Shown: positions 36,801 through 44,090, numbered from the stretch's first letter. The stretch: 64,000 nt of DNA from Gorillibacterium timonense (GCF_001457415.1 NZ_LN881723.1:124001-188000), one strand, 5' to 3'. Notes: generated by a model not told the origin, from the sequence alone. Translations and numbers: made by a program.

Positions 36801-36967
36801 CGCTAGCCAACTTGCTGGAATCGAAGCTGAAGGGCAAAGGAGGAATCGGACTGGCTAACACCCATCGAAGATTGATGCAGCTCTATGGCCAAGGATTGAC
36901 GATCAGCAGTCAGGTGGGTGAAGGAACTACCGTATCCTTCACGGTTCCCTATTCGAATCGGGGATGA
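33842..36967 (+). CDS. Hybrid sensor kinase: 7TM-DISM, HisKA kinase, receiver, and a second LytS-type kinase
   Basis: 1041 residues. Domains in order: membrane helix (8-24); extracellular beta-sandwich sensing domain (35-200); seven-helix 7TMR-DISM block (210-410); HisKA with SHELRTPL (phospho-His about 444) and HATPase_c with the G boxes DTGVGMT and GRGVGLGLSICRQL; receiver with VVDDDPVN and phospho-Asp in LLIADVMMP (about 763); then a second, LytS/YesM-type kinase with QIQPHFLFNTLNS (His about 850) and its own HATPase (VQDNGQGMDQG). No response-regulator gene follows, so the output partner is elsewhere. Two kinase modules in one chain is uncommon. Confidence 0.9.
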   Translation: MIKNPTLTKIAIILLFLSILFGLRLTWFSLFQTAEPAHVVNGVLDLRGRDLVKAKLVKLDGEWSFYPSQWISYSDLAASTQSPLSLQVPGDWSRALKPDPASSYGFGTYRLRILVDPLKQPVSLWIKQVQSASAVEINGTPLPENGRVSKNREEYKPNTTSYTAPFYSEGTTEIEVLLRAANFDHPYKGGIGGPVYFGSKEAVDRTHFYTVGFQLLTTIILLLHGLYACILYFFNPKERALFLFGLMTLSVTIILLFRNDGFVLAALPISYTGSLKFRLIAFLWQNLLILLVFRKFTSGAGINKGLRLYITVLSLYTGFLLIAPASWINTSNHMGLVQLVALIPYFGLIYSMGRLILTKREEKDVVFLLLSGAAILSNQMWNVWDLNQQVVLVYYPLDVLAAIVGFSAFWFKKYIRNAQEKTELADQLKKADKLKDQFLANTSHELRTPLHGILNLAQNVMNKEEDKLTESSRKEMELLVNVARRMSHMLGDLLDVVRLQEHRITLQQEPLSIQSVVPGVIGMLSYMTEGKPIQLTMSISESMPLVLADEKRLVQVLLNLVHNALKYTEEGSITVSTEEQNGRAFIQVTDTGVGMTQETMARVFLPYEQGPHGIRDGRGVGLGLSICRQLIELHGGSLTIQSDLGKGSVFRFDLPLADAVGRLSSLQKPSLRSIPVTDESLPHMTEWGYSEQDTRKSLLPGSIPPLLTGAKVNILVVDDDPVNLNVLSGILTSEPYALTAVNSAHEALDWLNTRQFDLLIADVMMPAMSGYELTQKAREKYSISELPILLLTARSQPADIYTGFISGANDYVTKPVDAMELKYRIRALIAMNQSYNERLRMEAAYLQAQIQPHFLFNTLNSILALSDIDTKKMQELVSAFISFLQISFDFQNTNQLVPLSHELKLVEAYLQIEQTRFAERLSVVWKVEPDIRVQIPPLSIQPLVENAVKHGLLDRPEGGTVQIRIARLNHEVRIEVQDNGQGMDQGTLANLLESKLKGKGGIGLANTHRRLMQLYGQGLTISSQVGEGTTVSFTVPYSNRG

Positions 36968-37022
36968 ATGAGATGGATTGGACTCCATCTCGGTTGAAGA
37001 GGTTTTCCTGCTCAAGAACAAG

Positions 37023-37709
37023 TCAGAAATAGGTATACTTCGCTCTTATGACGGCACGAATGTCCAACTCCCCCGGTTGGATCGGAGTCGGAATGGCTGC
37101 GCCTTCTGCGAGTGCTCGAATCGGGATTGGAGATTCAATCTCCCCGGGTTCTTCCGTTATTTTTACAGGAGTTTTAATCAGTGTTGCGCCTAATGTTCTG
37201 GCAATGGTGCTGGCTTTAATCCCGGCATTTTGGATGGCAATCGAGAGTGCTTGGTTATAGTAAAGATCCGGATTTGATAAGGCGAACCGGATGCTGGAGA
37301 CGACGTTCGCTCCGTTCGTAACGGCCGTATCGACAACAAGCCCCGTCTGCTCCACACGATCTAATGTGATTTGTAACAGATGCGTCACCTGGTAGCCCTT
37401 AAACGTTTGGGTTCCATCCTCAAAGCTGTATTGCATTTCGATTCGGTAGGTGACCGTTTGAATCTGTTCTCTCGGAATGTGCAGCCCTAACAAGGCGTTA
37501 ATGACCTTTGTTACGGCGGCGGCATTTTCAGTTTGAGCGGTGGAGAGGTCTGGATTTTCCGTTATGACGCCTAGAACAATGATGGCTCTGTTGGGAGCCG
37601 CTGATACGGTCCCTTCCCCGGTTACCTCCATTGATGATTGGATCGTTTGAGTAGTGGCAGGATTCTTACTCGTAGGCGATGTCTGCGGATAAGAATTATA
37701 CATGGGCAT
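37023..37709 (-). CDS. SIMPL-domain (DUF541) protein
   Basis: 228 residues. It matches the SIMPL family: VTGEGTVSAAPNRAIIVLGV at the start of the domain and NAAAVTKVINAL, YQVTHLLQITL later. There is no classic signal peptide; the first 28 residues are Ser/Thr/Pro-rich. ATG 37709 follows AAAGG; a TTG two codons earlier is too close to it. Function of the family is poorly known (oxidative stress or outer-surface roles are reported for relatives). Confidence 0.82.
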   Translation of the reverse strand: MPMYNSYPQTSPTSKNPATTQTIQSSMEVTGEGTVSAAPNRAIIVLGVITENPDLSTAQTENAAAVTKVINALLGLHIPREQIQTVTYRIEMQYSFEDGTQTFKGYQVTHLLQITLDRVEQTGLVVDTAVTNGANVVSSIRFALSNPDLYYNQALSIAIQNAGIKASTIARTLGATLIKTPVKITEEPGEIESPIPIRALAEGAAIPTPIQPGELDIRAVIRAKYTYF

Positions 37710-37776
37710 GACCAACCTTTCCCGTTCCCTGTATATCCATTATGTATTTAAGATCCGGCGCGATTATTCCCGCTAT

Positions 37777-38412
37777 CTATTCAACAACCATACCGAGCAG
37801 CCCCACAAATACCATAGCTTGATGAGCGGCAATCTTACAGCCAACCAAATCCTCCGGATTCACGATTAGGGAATCGAAATGGCAATCGCTCAGATCCACC
37901 CCATTCAGCTTCACTTGAGACAAATTGACCCGATCAAGGTTGCATCGATTCCACTCAAAATTGTGGACAGCCGCGCCGCAATAATCTGAACCCTTTAACG
38001 AACAATCCTCAAAGCGAGCCTGCTTAAACTTTGCAAAACGAAAGTTAGCGTAATCTCCTATGCAATCGAGAAATTGAGCATGTTGAAGCCGACTGTCCGA
38101 GAAATCGGTACCGATCAGCTTACAGTTTCGAAAGATCACCCGATGAAAGAACGAACCCACGAAATGAACATTTGAGAAGTCGCATTTCTCAAAGATGACA
38201 TCGGTGCATTCGGCTTGCTCCAACGAGGATTCCAGTATGGTCACATTTCGAAAGACCGTTCGCTCGAGGGACACTTTCCTTACATCCAGGTATTCCAAAA
38301 CAGCATTTTGAATCTGTTTATCATGGACCTCCTCCTTCGATGCAAGAGAAGCCAAAGGTACCCTATCTAAATTCTCGGTCTGTACCTTTGGTTGTTCCAC
38401 CTTCATTTTCAT
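37777..38412 (-). CDS. Pentapeptide-repeat protein
   Basis: 211 residues from ATG 38412 (38424 TTG and 38406 ATG are alternatives; none has an ideal site). From about residue 45 it is built of A(D/N)LxX-like five-residue steps (FRNVTILESSLEQAECTDV, FSNVHFVGSF, FKQARFEDC, LDRVNLSQVKLNGVDL), giving a right-handed beta-helix. Some such proteins mimic DNA and protect gyrase, but many have no known role, and this one has a non-repeat N-terminus and C-terminus. Confidence 0.82.
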   Translation of the reverse strand: MKMKVEQPKVQTENLDRVPLASLASKEEVHDKQIQNAVLEYLDVRKVSLERTVFRNVTILESSLEQAECTDVIFEKCDFSNVHFVGSFFHRVIFRNCKLIGTDFSDSRLQHAQFLDCIGDYANFRFAKFKQARFEDCSLKGSDYCGAAVHNFEWNRCNLDRVNLSQVKLNGVDLSDCHFDSLIVNPEDLVGCKIAAHQAMVFVGLLGMVVE

Positions 38413-38580
38413 ACGCTCGTCCAACCTTCTTTTCTTAATGGTAGGATTAAATCAGATCAGTGACACGGTCCTAGCCGAAACTCTTTCTTGCATCCGTTTC
38501 ATTGTCGAATAACCGACAGCCCCAAACCCCTCTGACCAAATTTCAAAACGCTTCAATCCAAAAACCCCTCATCCTTCCGT

Positions 38581-40029
38581 TTACCGATACTTTAACTGAA
38601 TCACATAGACATCGGAATTGCGGTTGCAGCCAATGCTGGATACGACTCCACTACCGATGACGTTAGCCAACTCGCGATCTACATCATCTTCTAAGTCGGT
38701 TTTGAAGGTCAGCGTCGTGACCCGGTTGGCGATTGCATCCGTAAGTCTTGCTCTCAATTCCTCTTTGCTATGAACGACTAAATCCTTGAATACATAATAA
38801 TTCAGAGAAGTCGCCGAAGCTGCTGGATAGGATGATGTCTCCCAAGTATGATCGCGGGCGAGTTCTTCATCGGTTACATTGAAATAAGCATAATTCGTCT
38901 GTCCCTGGATATCGGGAACGGGATCGTCCCATGTGACATCCAAGTTGTAATCGTCGCCTCCGATGTTAACTTTGTTCCAGGCATGTCCATCGCCGTTCGC
39001 CATCCCGTACACAATCTGTGAATCAATGCCCGCGAGCTCCAGCAGCAGTTGGGCAGCATTGGCATAGCCTTGACATACCGCCGTTCCCTTAAAGAGCACA
39101 CCGTACGCACTGTAGGAGTCGGCTGGAACCGTATCGGTCAAATAGTGATCGTAATCATAGGCAGTATGCAGAACAAGATAGTCGTGAATAGCGAGCTCCT
39201 TGTCGAACTCGGTCATGTCCGGCTTGATGATCTGATGAAGGATATCCGTGGCTTTTTCATACAGCATTTTCATCCGGTCATCGGTAAAGATGATCGACTT
39301 GCCGCGATGTTCAACCGCAGTAAGCAGCTCACCCTCGTGCTTGACGTAACGCGGACCAAATCGATCCGCCACCCTGTACGCCAAAACGAAGATTTGCTCG
39401 CGCGATGCATTAGCCTTCGGTTGAAACAGCAAGCCACTCTTCGATTCGCTTCCTTTTAAGATGCCTGCAGCTGCCAGTTTCGTTGCCGAAGAGGTTGCCC
39501 AGCTCGAGATTTTGATCGTATCCGCGAAAGTGACGCGTTGGTCTCCTTTCAATTCATTCTGGAACCCGGCTTTGACGAGCGTGTTATCCAGCATCACGGC
39601 CAACTGCTCGCGTGTCACGAGCACATGTGGAGAAAAATTTCCTCCGCCCGTTCCGCCAACAATACCCAGTGCGTATGCCTTCAATACATAGGGGTCTTTC
39701 GTGTCCTTGAAAGGTTTGCCTGCGGGCAACTCGGCTTTATGTGCAGTCAGCCTCTCGTACAAGCAGACGATCACCTGGCTCAGCTCCGCCCGGGTAATCG
39801 AGCTTTGAAAGTTGCTCCAGAGCTCCGTCGGGACGAGGCCGATCTGAAACGCTTCATTCGCATCCTCCAGTGCCCAACCACTCGGCGTATATGAATTGTT
39901 ATTCATCGCCGTTCCAACGGCCGGTGCGGCCAATAGAGAGCCTGCGACCATCAAGCTGGCTGTAAGGGCTACCAGCTTACGTTTCACGCTGCTTGCTGCC
40001 GTGCTGCGGATCATCATTCGGTTTGACAT
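38581..40029 (-). CDS. Secreted S-layer-homology and transglutaminase-like protein
   Basis: 482 residues. Signal peptide (KRKLVALTASLMVAGSLLAAP), then SLH-type repeats over about 45-220 (AYALGIVGGTGGGNFSPH, LAAAGILKG) that attach proteins to cell-wall polymers, then a transglutaminase-like domain with the Cys in GTAVCQGYANAAQLL, His in DGHAWNKVN and Asp in YNLDVTWDD. The last 70 residues are a separate small domain. The start is uncertain; ATG 40029 has GGGAGAA upstream. It probably acts in the wall, but whether as a cross-linker or a protease is open. Confidence 0.87.
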   Translation of the reverse strand: MSNRMMIRSTAASSVKRKLVALTASLMVAGSLLAAPAVGTAMNNNSYTPSGWALEDANEAFQIGLVPTELWSNFQSSITRAELSQVIVCLYERLTAHKAELPAGKPFKDTKDPYVLKAYALGIVGGTGGGNFSPHVLVTREQLAVMLDNTLVKAGFQNELKGDQRVTFADTIKISSWATSSATKLAAAGILKGSESKSGLLFQPKANASREQIFVLAYRVADRFGPRYVKHEGELLTAVEHRGKSIIFTDDRMKMLYEKATDILHQIIKPDMTEFDKELAIHDYLVLHTAYDYDHYLTDTVPADSYSAYGVLFKGTAVCQGYANAAQLLLELAGIDSQIVYGMANGDGHAWNKVNIGGDDYNLDVTWDDPVPDIQGQTNYAYFNVTDEELARDHTWETSSYPAASATSLNYYVFKDLVVHSKEELRARLTDAIANRVTTLTFKTDLEDDVDRELANVIGSGVVSSIGCNRNSDVYVIQLKYR

Positions 40030-40185
40030 TCTCGTTGGTTCTCCCATTCTCTCTGAATTCCGATCAACTCGGATTCTATCGACATCCTAGCATCCTTCAC
40101 CTAGCCCAAACGAATATCGTCTATGTCTTTCACTTGTCCCAGCATTATACGCTTGCGGTTATCTCCCTTGTTTTCCACTCGAATT

Positions 40186-40500
40186 TTAACTCCTTAGATG
40201 ATCAGCGTACCTTTTCAATTGGATATATCCTTCGCCGGTACCCAGCTTGTTTTCGATAAACACCACATGGGATTTACCTTCATCAGAGAAACGGATGATC
40301 ATGTCGGGTCTGCTATCCGTTTGATGATCCTCCTGCTTGGTGTATATCTTCTGTGTCGTCACTTCACGGATATTTGCTTCGCTCACTGTGAGATCCGTTA
40401 GGGATTTCAGAAAATCGTGCAGCAACCATTCCTTAGACAGTACTTGGGCGAATATTTCCGTCAAGTAATCCTCAAGTTGATTTCGATCTCCACTGAGCAG
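40186..40500 (-). pseudogene. Remnant of a PD-(D/E)XK nuclease-like gene
   Basis: About 105 codons in one frame (EDYLTEIFAQVLSK, then PDMIIRF and VVFIENKLGTGEG) match the N-terminal nuclease core, with Asp and Glu-x-Lys. A stop stands directly upstream with no start codon, and the frame ends at 40186, far short of the usual length, so both ends are lost. Confidence 0.6.
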
Positions 40501-40562
40501 TTAATAAAGGCGTTTGAGCAATGAAGCCAAGTGATGTCACCCCATCATTGGAAAAGATATAG

Positions 40563-40590
40563 AAAACAGGACGCCACTTGTCGGCGTCCT
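40563..40590 (-). terminator. Terminator after a decayed gene
   Basis: On the minus strand GGACGCC / GGCGTCC with 7-base loop and TGTTTTC tail, directly after the stop of the remnant at 40590-40752. Confidence 0.7.
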
Positions 40591-40752
40591 TAATTCGATT
40601 CGATATCATACGACAAGAATCCTCTTTCTGGAAACAACCGCTCGTCGTGAAGAACCGTCTTTTCCTTGTCCAGATTCTGTGCCAGATAATTGTTGAAATA
40701 ATCGAAGACATGTCATCGCCTCGATTCCGTCGGTCAGCCTCTCCGTCCAGAC
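40590..40752 (-). pseudogene. Frameshifted gene remnant, C-terminal end
   Basis: Two frames join a plausible protein end: VWTERLTDGIEAMT in one, and FDYFNNYLAQNLDKEKTVL in the next, running to a stop just before a terminator. Codon use looks protein-like. Family not recognised. Confidence 0.4.
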
Positions 40753-40774
40753 GTTAAGTCGTGACAAACATGCA

Positions 40775-40803
40775 AAAGCCCACACCTTAGCGGCATGGGT
40801 TTA
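40775..40803 (-). terminator. Probable terminator after the Pmp3 gene
   Basis: On the minus strand ACCCATGCC pairs with GGTGTGGGC and is followed by TTTTGC, 16 bases after the stop at 40819. Confidence 0.6.
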
Positions 40804-40818
40804 ATGTGAAATTGCTGG

Positions 40819-41016
40819 TTAATACCTGGTTTTCTGTATAGCATTAATGAGTTTTTTGTTTCTCTTGTCTGCCTTATACTCATTTACAATCAAAATTGCG
40901 TGAATGACTCCGGGAACATAAAAGAAAAGCGTAAGAATCAAATTAAGCAAAAAAGCCCCAATCTTTCCGCAAGATAATACCGCCAAAGGCGGGATGAAAC
41001 ACAAAAGGTAACGCAT
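40819..41016 (-). CDS. YqaE/Pmp3-family membrane protein
   Basis: 65 residues with the two-helix pattern of the UPF0057/Pmp3 family (FIPPLAVLSCGKIGAFLLNLILTL, FYVPGVIHAILIV). A G-rich site GGGGGAGG precedes the ATG. Members affect membrane potential and stress tolerance in yeast and bacteria. It stands among gene remnants, but is itself intact. Confidence 0.88.
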   Translation of the reverse strand: MRYLLCFIPPLAVLSCGKIGAFLLNLILTLFFYVPGVIHAILIVNEYKADKRNKKLINAIQKTRY

Positions 41017-41084
41017 TGCCGGCCTCCCCCAAAATCATGATATTTCGTTATTCGACAGATATACAAATTATTCCTTCACCCTAC

Positions 41085-41121
41085 AAAAAGGAGCAGAGAG
41101 GTCATCCCTCCTGCTCCTTGT
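41085..41121 (-). terminator. Terminator hairpin
   Basis: AAGGAGCAG / CTGCTCCTT stem with inner AGG / CCT pairing; on the minus strand it is followed by TTTTTG and lies behind the remnant at 41132-41260. Confidence 0.65.
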
Positions 41122-41131
41122 TATTCTGCGC

Positions 41132-41260
41132 TTAATCCCTAGCCATCTTCTCGGCGACAGCTTCCTGGATGTATGCAGACATGCTCATTCCCGCCGCTTC
41201 CGCCGCCTTATACTCAGCTTTGAGTCCACATCGAGAGCCGAAGCCGTCAGGGCGTATTAA
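41132..41260 (-). pseudogene. Remnant of a small ribbon-helix-helix-like protein gene
   Basis: The last 30 codons (LKAEYKAAEAAGMSMSAYIQ, then EAVAEKMARD) look like an Arc/CopG-type DNA-binding or antitoxin protein. The upstream part (LTASALDVD) is in another frame, so a one-base frameshift has broken it. No intact start. Confidence 0.45.
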
Positions 41261-41492
41261 CATTTATTTGATCATACTGATTATCTTTGCATAATCCAAT
41301 GGATACTCCTATTCAATTTGAATCAGCTTATCCACTTTCTCTCGGCAAAACCGCTTCACTTTATCCTGATTGATTTCAATTATTAACATGACCTTGTTCT
41401 CCTGTATCAAGGCCCTGTTTCATCATCCCTGTACCCGTCTGTATCAACGAAAAAACCCTTGATCCACAAGGGATTCAAGGGTTTCTCTCAAG

Positions 41493-41536
41493 TGATCTGT
41501 AGTGGGCTCGAACCACTGACCCCCACCCTGTCAAGA
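41493..41536. repeat. attL: displaced 3' half of tRNA-Val
   Basis: 44 bp identical to 61425-61468, covering the discriminator base, acceptor 3' strand, T arm, variable loop and part of the anticodon arm of tRNA-Val on the minus strand. The sequence departs from the tRNA immediately beyond, so it is a fragment, not a gene. Confidence 0.92.
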
Positions 41537-41631
41537 CTCCCGGAACATGTTGTTGAAGTGAGTTGAATTCGAGAAATCCTTGATATATAAGGTTTTTTCG
41601 AGATCGAATGTATGTTCTATTTAGTTGAAAT

Positions 41632-41678
41632 TTGGTGCCTTTATTTTCTTTTCGGCACCAATTCCGGCACCAATTTTT
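41632..41678. promoter_or_regulatory. Candidate left-arm integrase binding sites
   Basis: TTGGTGCC at 41632 and GGCACCAAT repeated at 41654 and 41666. The same octamer GGCACCAA occurs four times beside attR (61274-61342), and I noticed it nowhere else in the window. Arm-type sites of tyrosine integrases are arranged like this. Confidence 0.6.
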
Positions 41679-41820
41679 ACTGTATTAGTCCTTGCTATAG
41701 CAGGCGTTACTCTTACTCTGAGATCGTCAACGGTGAGGTTTGAAATTCCATCATCCTGAGGTTTTCCACCTTCGGCTGCTGACAATGGATGTATGTTGAA
41801 TATAGCCCCTTATGATACCC

Positions 41821-42866
41821 AGAGGTTTTTGCTACCGAGTAGCAGAAAGTCTGCAGCAACTTGCGAGGACATTACCGTTTTCTACGGCATAAAGGACGCT
41901 TCACCCTCTGTGGCTTCACAAGGCCGCTTCTCGGCCACATTTTTACCGGAATCGGACTGGTTAAGGTGTTTGTACCTCTTTGAGGTAATGAGTGTTCTAA
42001 AGCGTGAGAATGGGACTTCCGTTCACCGCGTGAACATAACTCTTCTTCACTGAGTGAAGGATAAGGAGTTTCGGTCACCGCGTGGTGGAAATGTTTTATT
42101 GTCACCTAGGGTTACATGAATTTTCATTACCCGGCAATGAAAAGTACTTTTCGCCACCCGGCGGCAAAAACTCCGCAGCATAATGTGGACTCGCGCAAAA
42201 TAGTTTTGTACGCCGGGCGTACGAAATTGCTTCGACCTTGCTTTAGCAGCTTTTATGCGGCGCTCGTACATGATCGGGATCAGGTATTTTGCGGGAAGCT
42301 CCCGCGAAACTACCTTCCTCACGGCCATAGTCGAGTGTTTTGCGTGCCCTGCACGCGAAACCCACATTCTGAGTTTTTGGCGCCCGGCGCCATTAACCTA
42401 TTTTTGTCCGCCCGGCGGATAAAACCCTCCCAATGTGGTTTCATCCGAGCTTCGGACAAAACCCACACGAATTATTGCTAACGCTTGGCAAAATCTCAAA
42501 GTGTTTTTGCCGGAGTTCGGCAATAACCCCTTTCGTCCAATCGTTGGACAAAACCGCAGTCCAATTTCCATTAACGGTTAATGAAAACCTCTGAACTTTT
42601 TACCAACGCTTGGTGAAAACCCCATCGAGTATTTACCGGAGCCCGGTGAAAACCTACTCACCCTCGCTGACGGGAGTTATGGTCGCCGAGCGACCGAAAG
42701 TCAGGGGTATCGTGCAAAGGAGTTTTTTCTTCAAAATACGAATTCGAGTTCGTTTTTCGCTGCCGGGCGACGAAAAAGAATTTCCACCGCCGGTCGGTGA
42801 AAAATAGTTTTCAGCGCCCGGCGCAGATAAAGAGGTTTTTACCGCTGGGCGGTAGAAACCTCTTTA
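41821..42866. other. Array of about two dozen short hairpins (candidate large structured RNA)
   Basis: About 1,045 bp with no gene, packed with hairpins that share one plan but not one sequence: a T-run, a 5- to 7-bp stem, a 3- or 5-base loop, the stem complement, then GAAA or AAAA and often C. Clear examples begin at 41831, 41973, 42021, 42045, 42208, 42291, 42342, 42379, 42444, 42475, 42535, 42569, 42602, 42635, 42681, 42785 and 42841. The loops are CGC, CGA, CGG, AGC, TCG, CCG or CCCGG/CCGGG. Several have an outer stem as well (GAGTA/TACTC around 42635; AGGTA/TACCT around 42291; AAAGAGGTTT/AAACCTCTTT around 42841). T before and A after mean these are not standard terminators. I see no strong promoter; CTGACA-16-TATAGC at 41779 is possible. 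Confidence 0.75.
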
Positions 42867-42890
42867 AACTCTATTATGTTGCGAATCCAA

Positions 42891-42919
42891 TTGAAACGTA
42901 TTATATAATACAATACAAT
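42891..42919 (+). promoter_or_regulatory. Promoter of the antitoxin RNA
   Basis: TTGAAA (42891-42896), 17-base spacer, TACAAT (42914-42919). It drives the rightward RNA opposite the toxin gene. Confidence 0.65.
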
Positions 42920-42925
42920 ATGGTA

Positions 42926-43076
42926 TGATATGAGTTAAAGAAGCATAAAATGCTAAAGGAGCCGTGCGCTAACACGACTCCCCAGGCAATAGCCGCTCTT
43001 AAGGGCGGTGGCTTCAAATAGGTATGTCAGCAGAAATGGGCCGATTCCCTACCACGGGCGGCCTATTTCTTTTTGT
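42926..43076 (+). ncRNA. Antisense RNA antitoxin of a type I toxin-antitoxin pair
   Basis: From just after the promoter to a terminator at 43033-43076 (AGAAATGGGCCG / CGGCCTATTTCT then TTTTTG). It has internal hairpins: GAGCCGTG / CACGACTC near 42959 and AGCCGC / GGCGGT near 42991. Its 3' end overlaps the 3' end of the toxin gene on the other strand by about 14 bases of coding sequence plus the toxin untranslated region, the layout of TxpA/RatA and related Firmicute pairs. Ends are estimated from promoter and terminator. Confidence 0.7.
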
Positions 43077-43155
43077 TTAGGTACGTTAGCAGCGCCAGAA
43101 TGAACATGCCGAACATGAACATCAAGCTGAGTGCTTGGTATACCTCCACAGGCAT
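43063..43155 (-). CDS. Type I toxin, small holin-like membrane peptide
   Basis: 30 residues beginning MPVEVYQALSLMFMFGM and ending in NKKK. One membrane helix with a short basic tail matches the putative holin-like toxin family of Firmicutes (MTVYEALSLMI.. type). GGAAGGGAGGG precedes the ATG, and an extended -10 (TGCTATAAT, 43211-43219 on the minus strand) lies upstream. The convergent antisense RNA at 42926-43076 would keep it silent. Such modules stabilise prophages and plasmids. Confidence 0.8.
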   Translation of the reverse strand: MPVEVYQALSLMFMFGMFILALLTYLNKKK

Positions 43156-43289
43156 CCCTCCCTTCCGAGAGGTTAGCCGACCGCCCATATAGCCTTTCTA
43201 TTGTTCTTTGATTATAGCATAGGCCTGCCTGACAATCTTCTCCTTTTCAACATCCGACAGTGGCGACATCGCCACTCATGACCTAATTC

Positions 43290-43614
43290 ACCGATATAGG
43301 TTGCATCCGGGAAGCTTGGCATTATCCACCAACCTTCAGTTCATCACAGCCGAAATCAACATTTCAAGCAAGTAGCCGGTCAATCGCTCTTCGAGATTGG
43401 TAAACGGCTGAAGCATGTTAAGGAGAACGATCTGGCTCATGGGCAATGGGAGTCGTGGCTTGAATCGGTTGACATCATTCCGAGAACTGCAAGAGCAATG
43501 ATTCAAGCTTATGAGCAATTTCGGCAGACGTCTACCGCTTTGCCAGCCGGGAAAATTTTCGAAATGCTCTCGCTCCCCGAATCTATTGATCGCTCCGAGT
43601 TTTATTGGATATAG
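43290..43614 (+). pseudogene. Frameshifted DUF3102 gene remnant
   Basis: Two frames are needed to read it: [15 protein letters not shown], then [20 protein letters not shown] followed by [15 protein letters not shown]. This is the N-terminal domain of DUF3102, a DNA-related phage/plasmid protein. The start is lost and the C-terminal region after about 95 residues is missing (stop at 43612). Confidence 0.65.
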
Positions 43615-43656
43615 GAAGACCACCCCTGATGGAGTGGCCCCCTTCTCTCGAGACTG

Positions 43657-43848
43657 TTATTTTGCCTTACCGAATAGCCATAAGTGATTAAGCTCAGAAA
43701 GTGCATGATCCAATGCGGTGATTCTTCCCTGAGCGTTTTGATACCAGTCTTGGTCCCAGTTTCGGGTTTCTATCAATTTCATTTTTTTCTCTCTATGCTC
43801 CTCAAGCCGATCTATCACTTTCTTTAATTCAAGATCAAACTTTTCCAA
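43657..43848 (-). CDS. Small phage-element protein, charged coiled coil
   Basis: 63 residues from TTG 43848, chosen because AGGAGGTGAG lies six bases upstream. Mostly helical with heptad-like charge pattern (LELKKVIDRLEEHREKKMK). Not recognised. It diverges from the membrane peptide at 43935. Confidence 0.6.
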   Translation of the reverse strand: MEKFDLELKKVIDRLEEHREKKMKLIETRNWDQDWYQNAQGRITALDHALSELNHLWLFGKAK

Positions 43849-43934
43849 TGTCTCACCTCCTCCCAATTACAAGATTCGGAATATGGAAGGATTACCCTTT
43901 TCATTGTCGAATTATTTCGCGTGGAGGTGGAACT

Positions 43935-44090
43935 ATGCAAAATGGCTTAAAGTTTGTTACCGGACTGATAGTGGTATTCCTATTTGTTGCTGCGCTCATC
44001 GATAGCAAGTGGACTTTTGACCTGATATTCGATTTGGTTGGACGCTTTTTCATTTGGGTGGGAAGTCTTCTTCCTTCGCCATTTAAATGA
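43935..44090 (+). CDS. Small two-helix membrane protein
   Basis: 51 residues with a strong GGAGGTGG before ATG 43935. Hydrophobic segments at about 6-20 and 29-46 (FVTGLIVVFLFVAALI, LIFDLVGRFFIWVGSLL). Possibly holin-like or an accessory protein of the element; not recognised. Confidence 0.6.
   Translation: MQNGLKFVTGLIVVFLFVAALIDSKWTFDLIFDLVGRFFIWVGSLLPSPFK

Larger units (their letters stand above)
41017..41492. other. Intergenic stretch with gene debris left of the element
   Basis: 476 bp. It contains a terminator (41085-41121), a ribbon-helix-helix remnant (41132-41260) and, at 41443-41490, A-rich and hairpin sequence that was probably the original terminator of the tRNA-Val gene. No intact gene seen. 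Confidence 0.5.

Noticed and set aside
41493..41536. A second tRNA-Val gene at the left end
   Set aside because: Only the 3' half matches; D arm and 5' acceptor strand are missing.
42047..42481. Open frames of 106 and 121 codons inside the hairpin array
   Set aside because: They run through palindromes on both strands, have no ribosome binding site and give low-complexity translations.
42475..42650. Regular spacing of hairpins at 32-34 bp looked like a CRISPR array
   Set aside because: Repeats are not conserved in sequence; only structure and flanks are. No cas genes occur in the window.
43336..43623. A 95-codon minus-strand frame
   Set aside because: The plus strand carries a recognisable, though frameshifted, DUF3102 domain in the same place.
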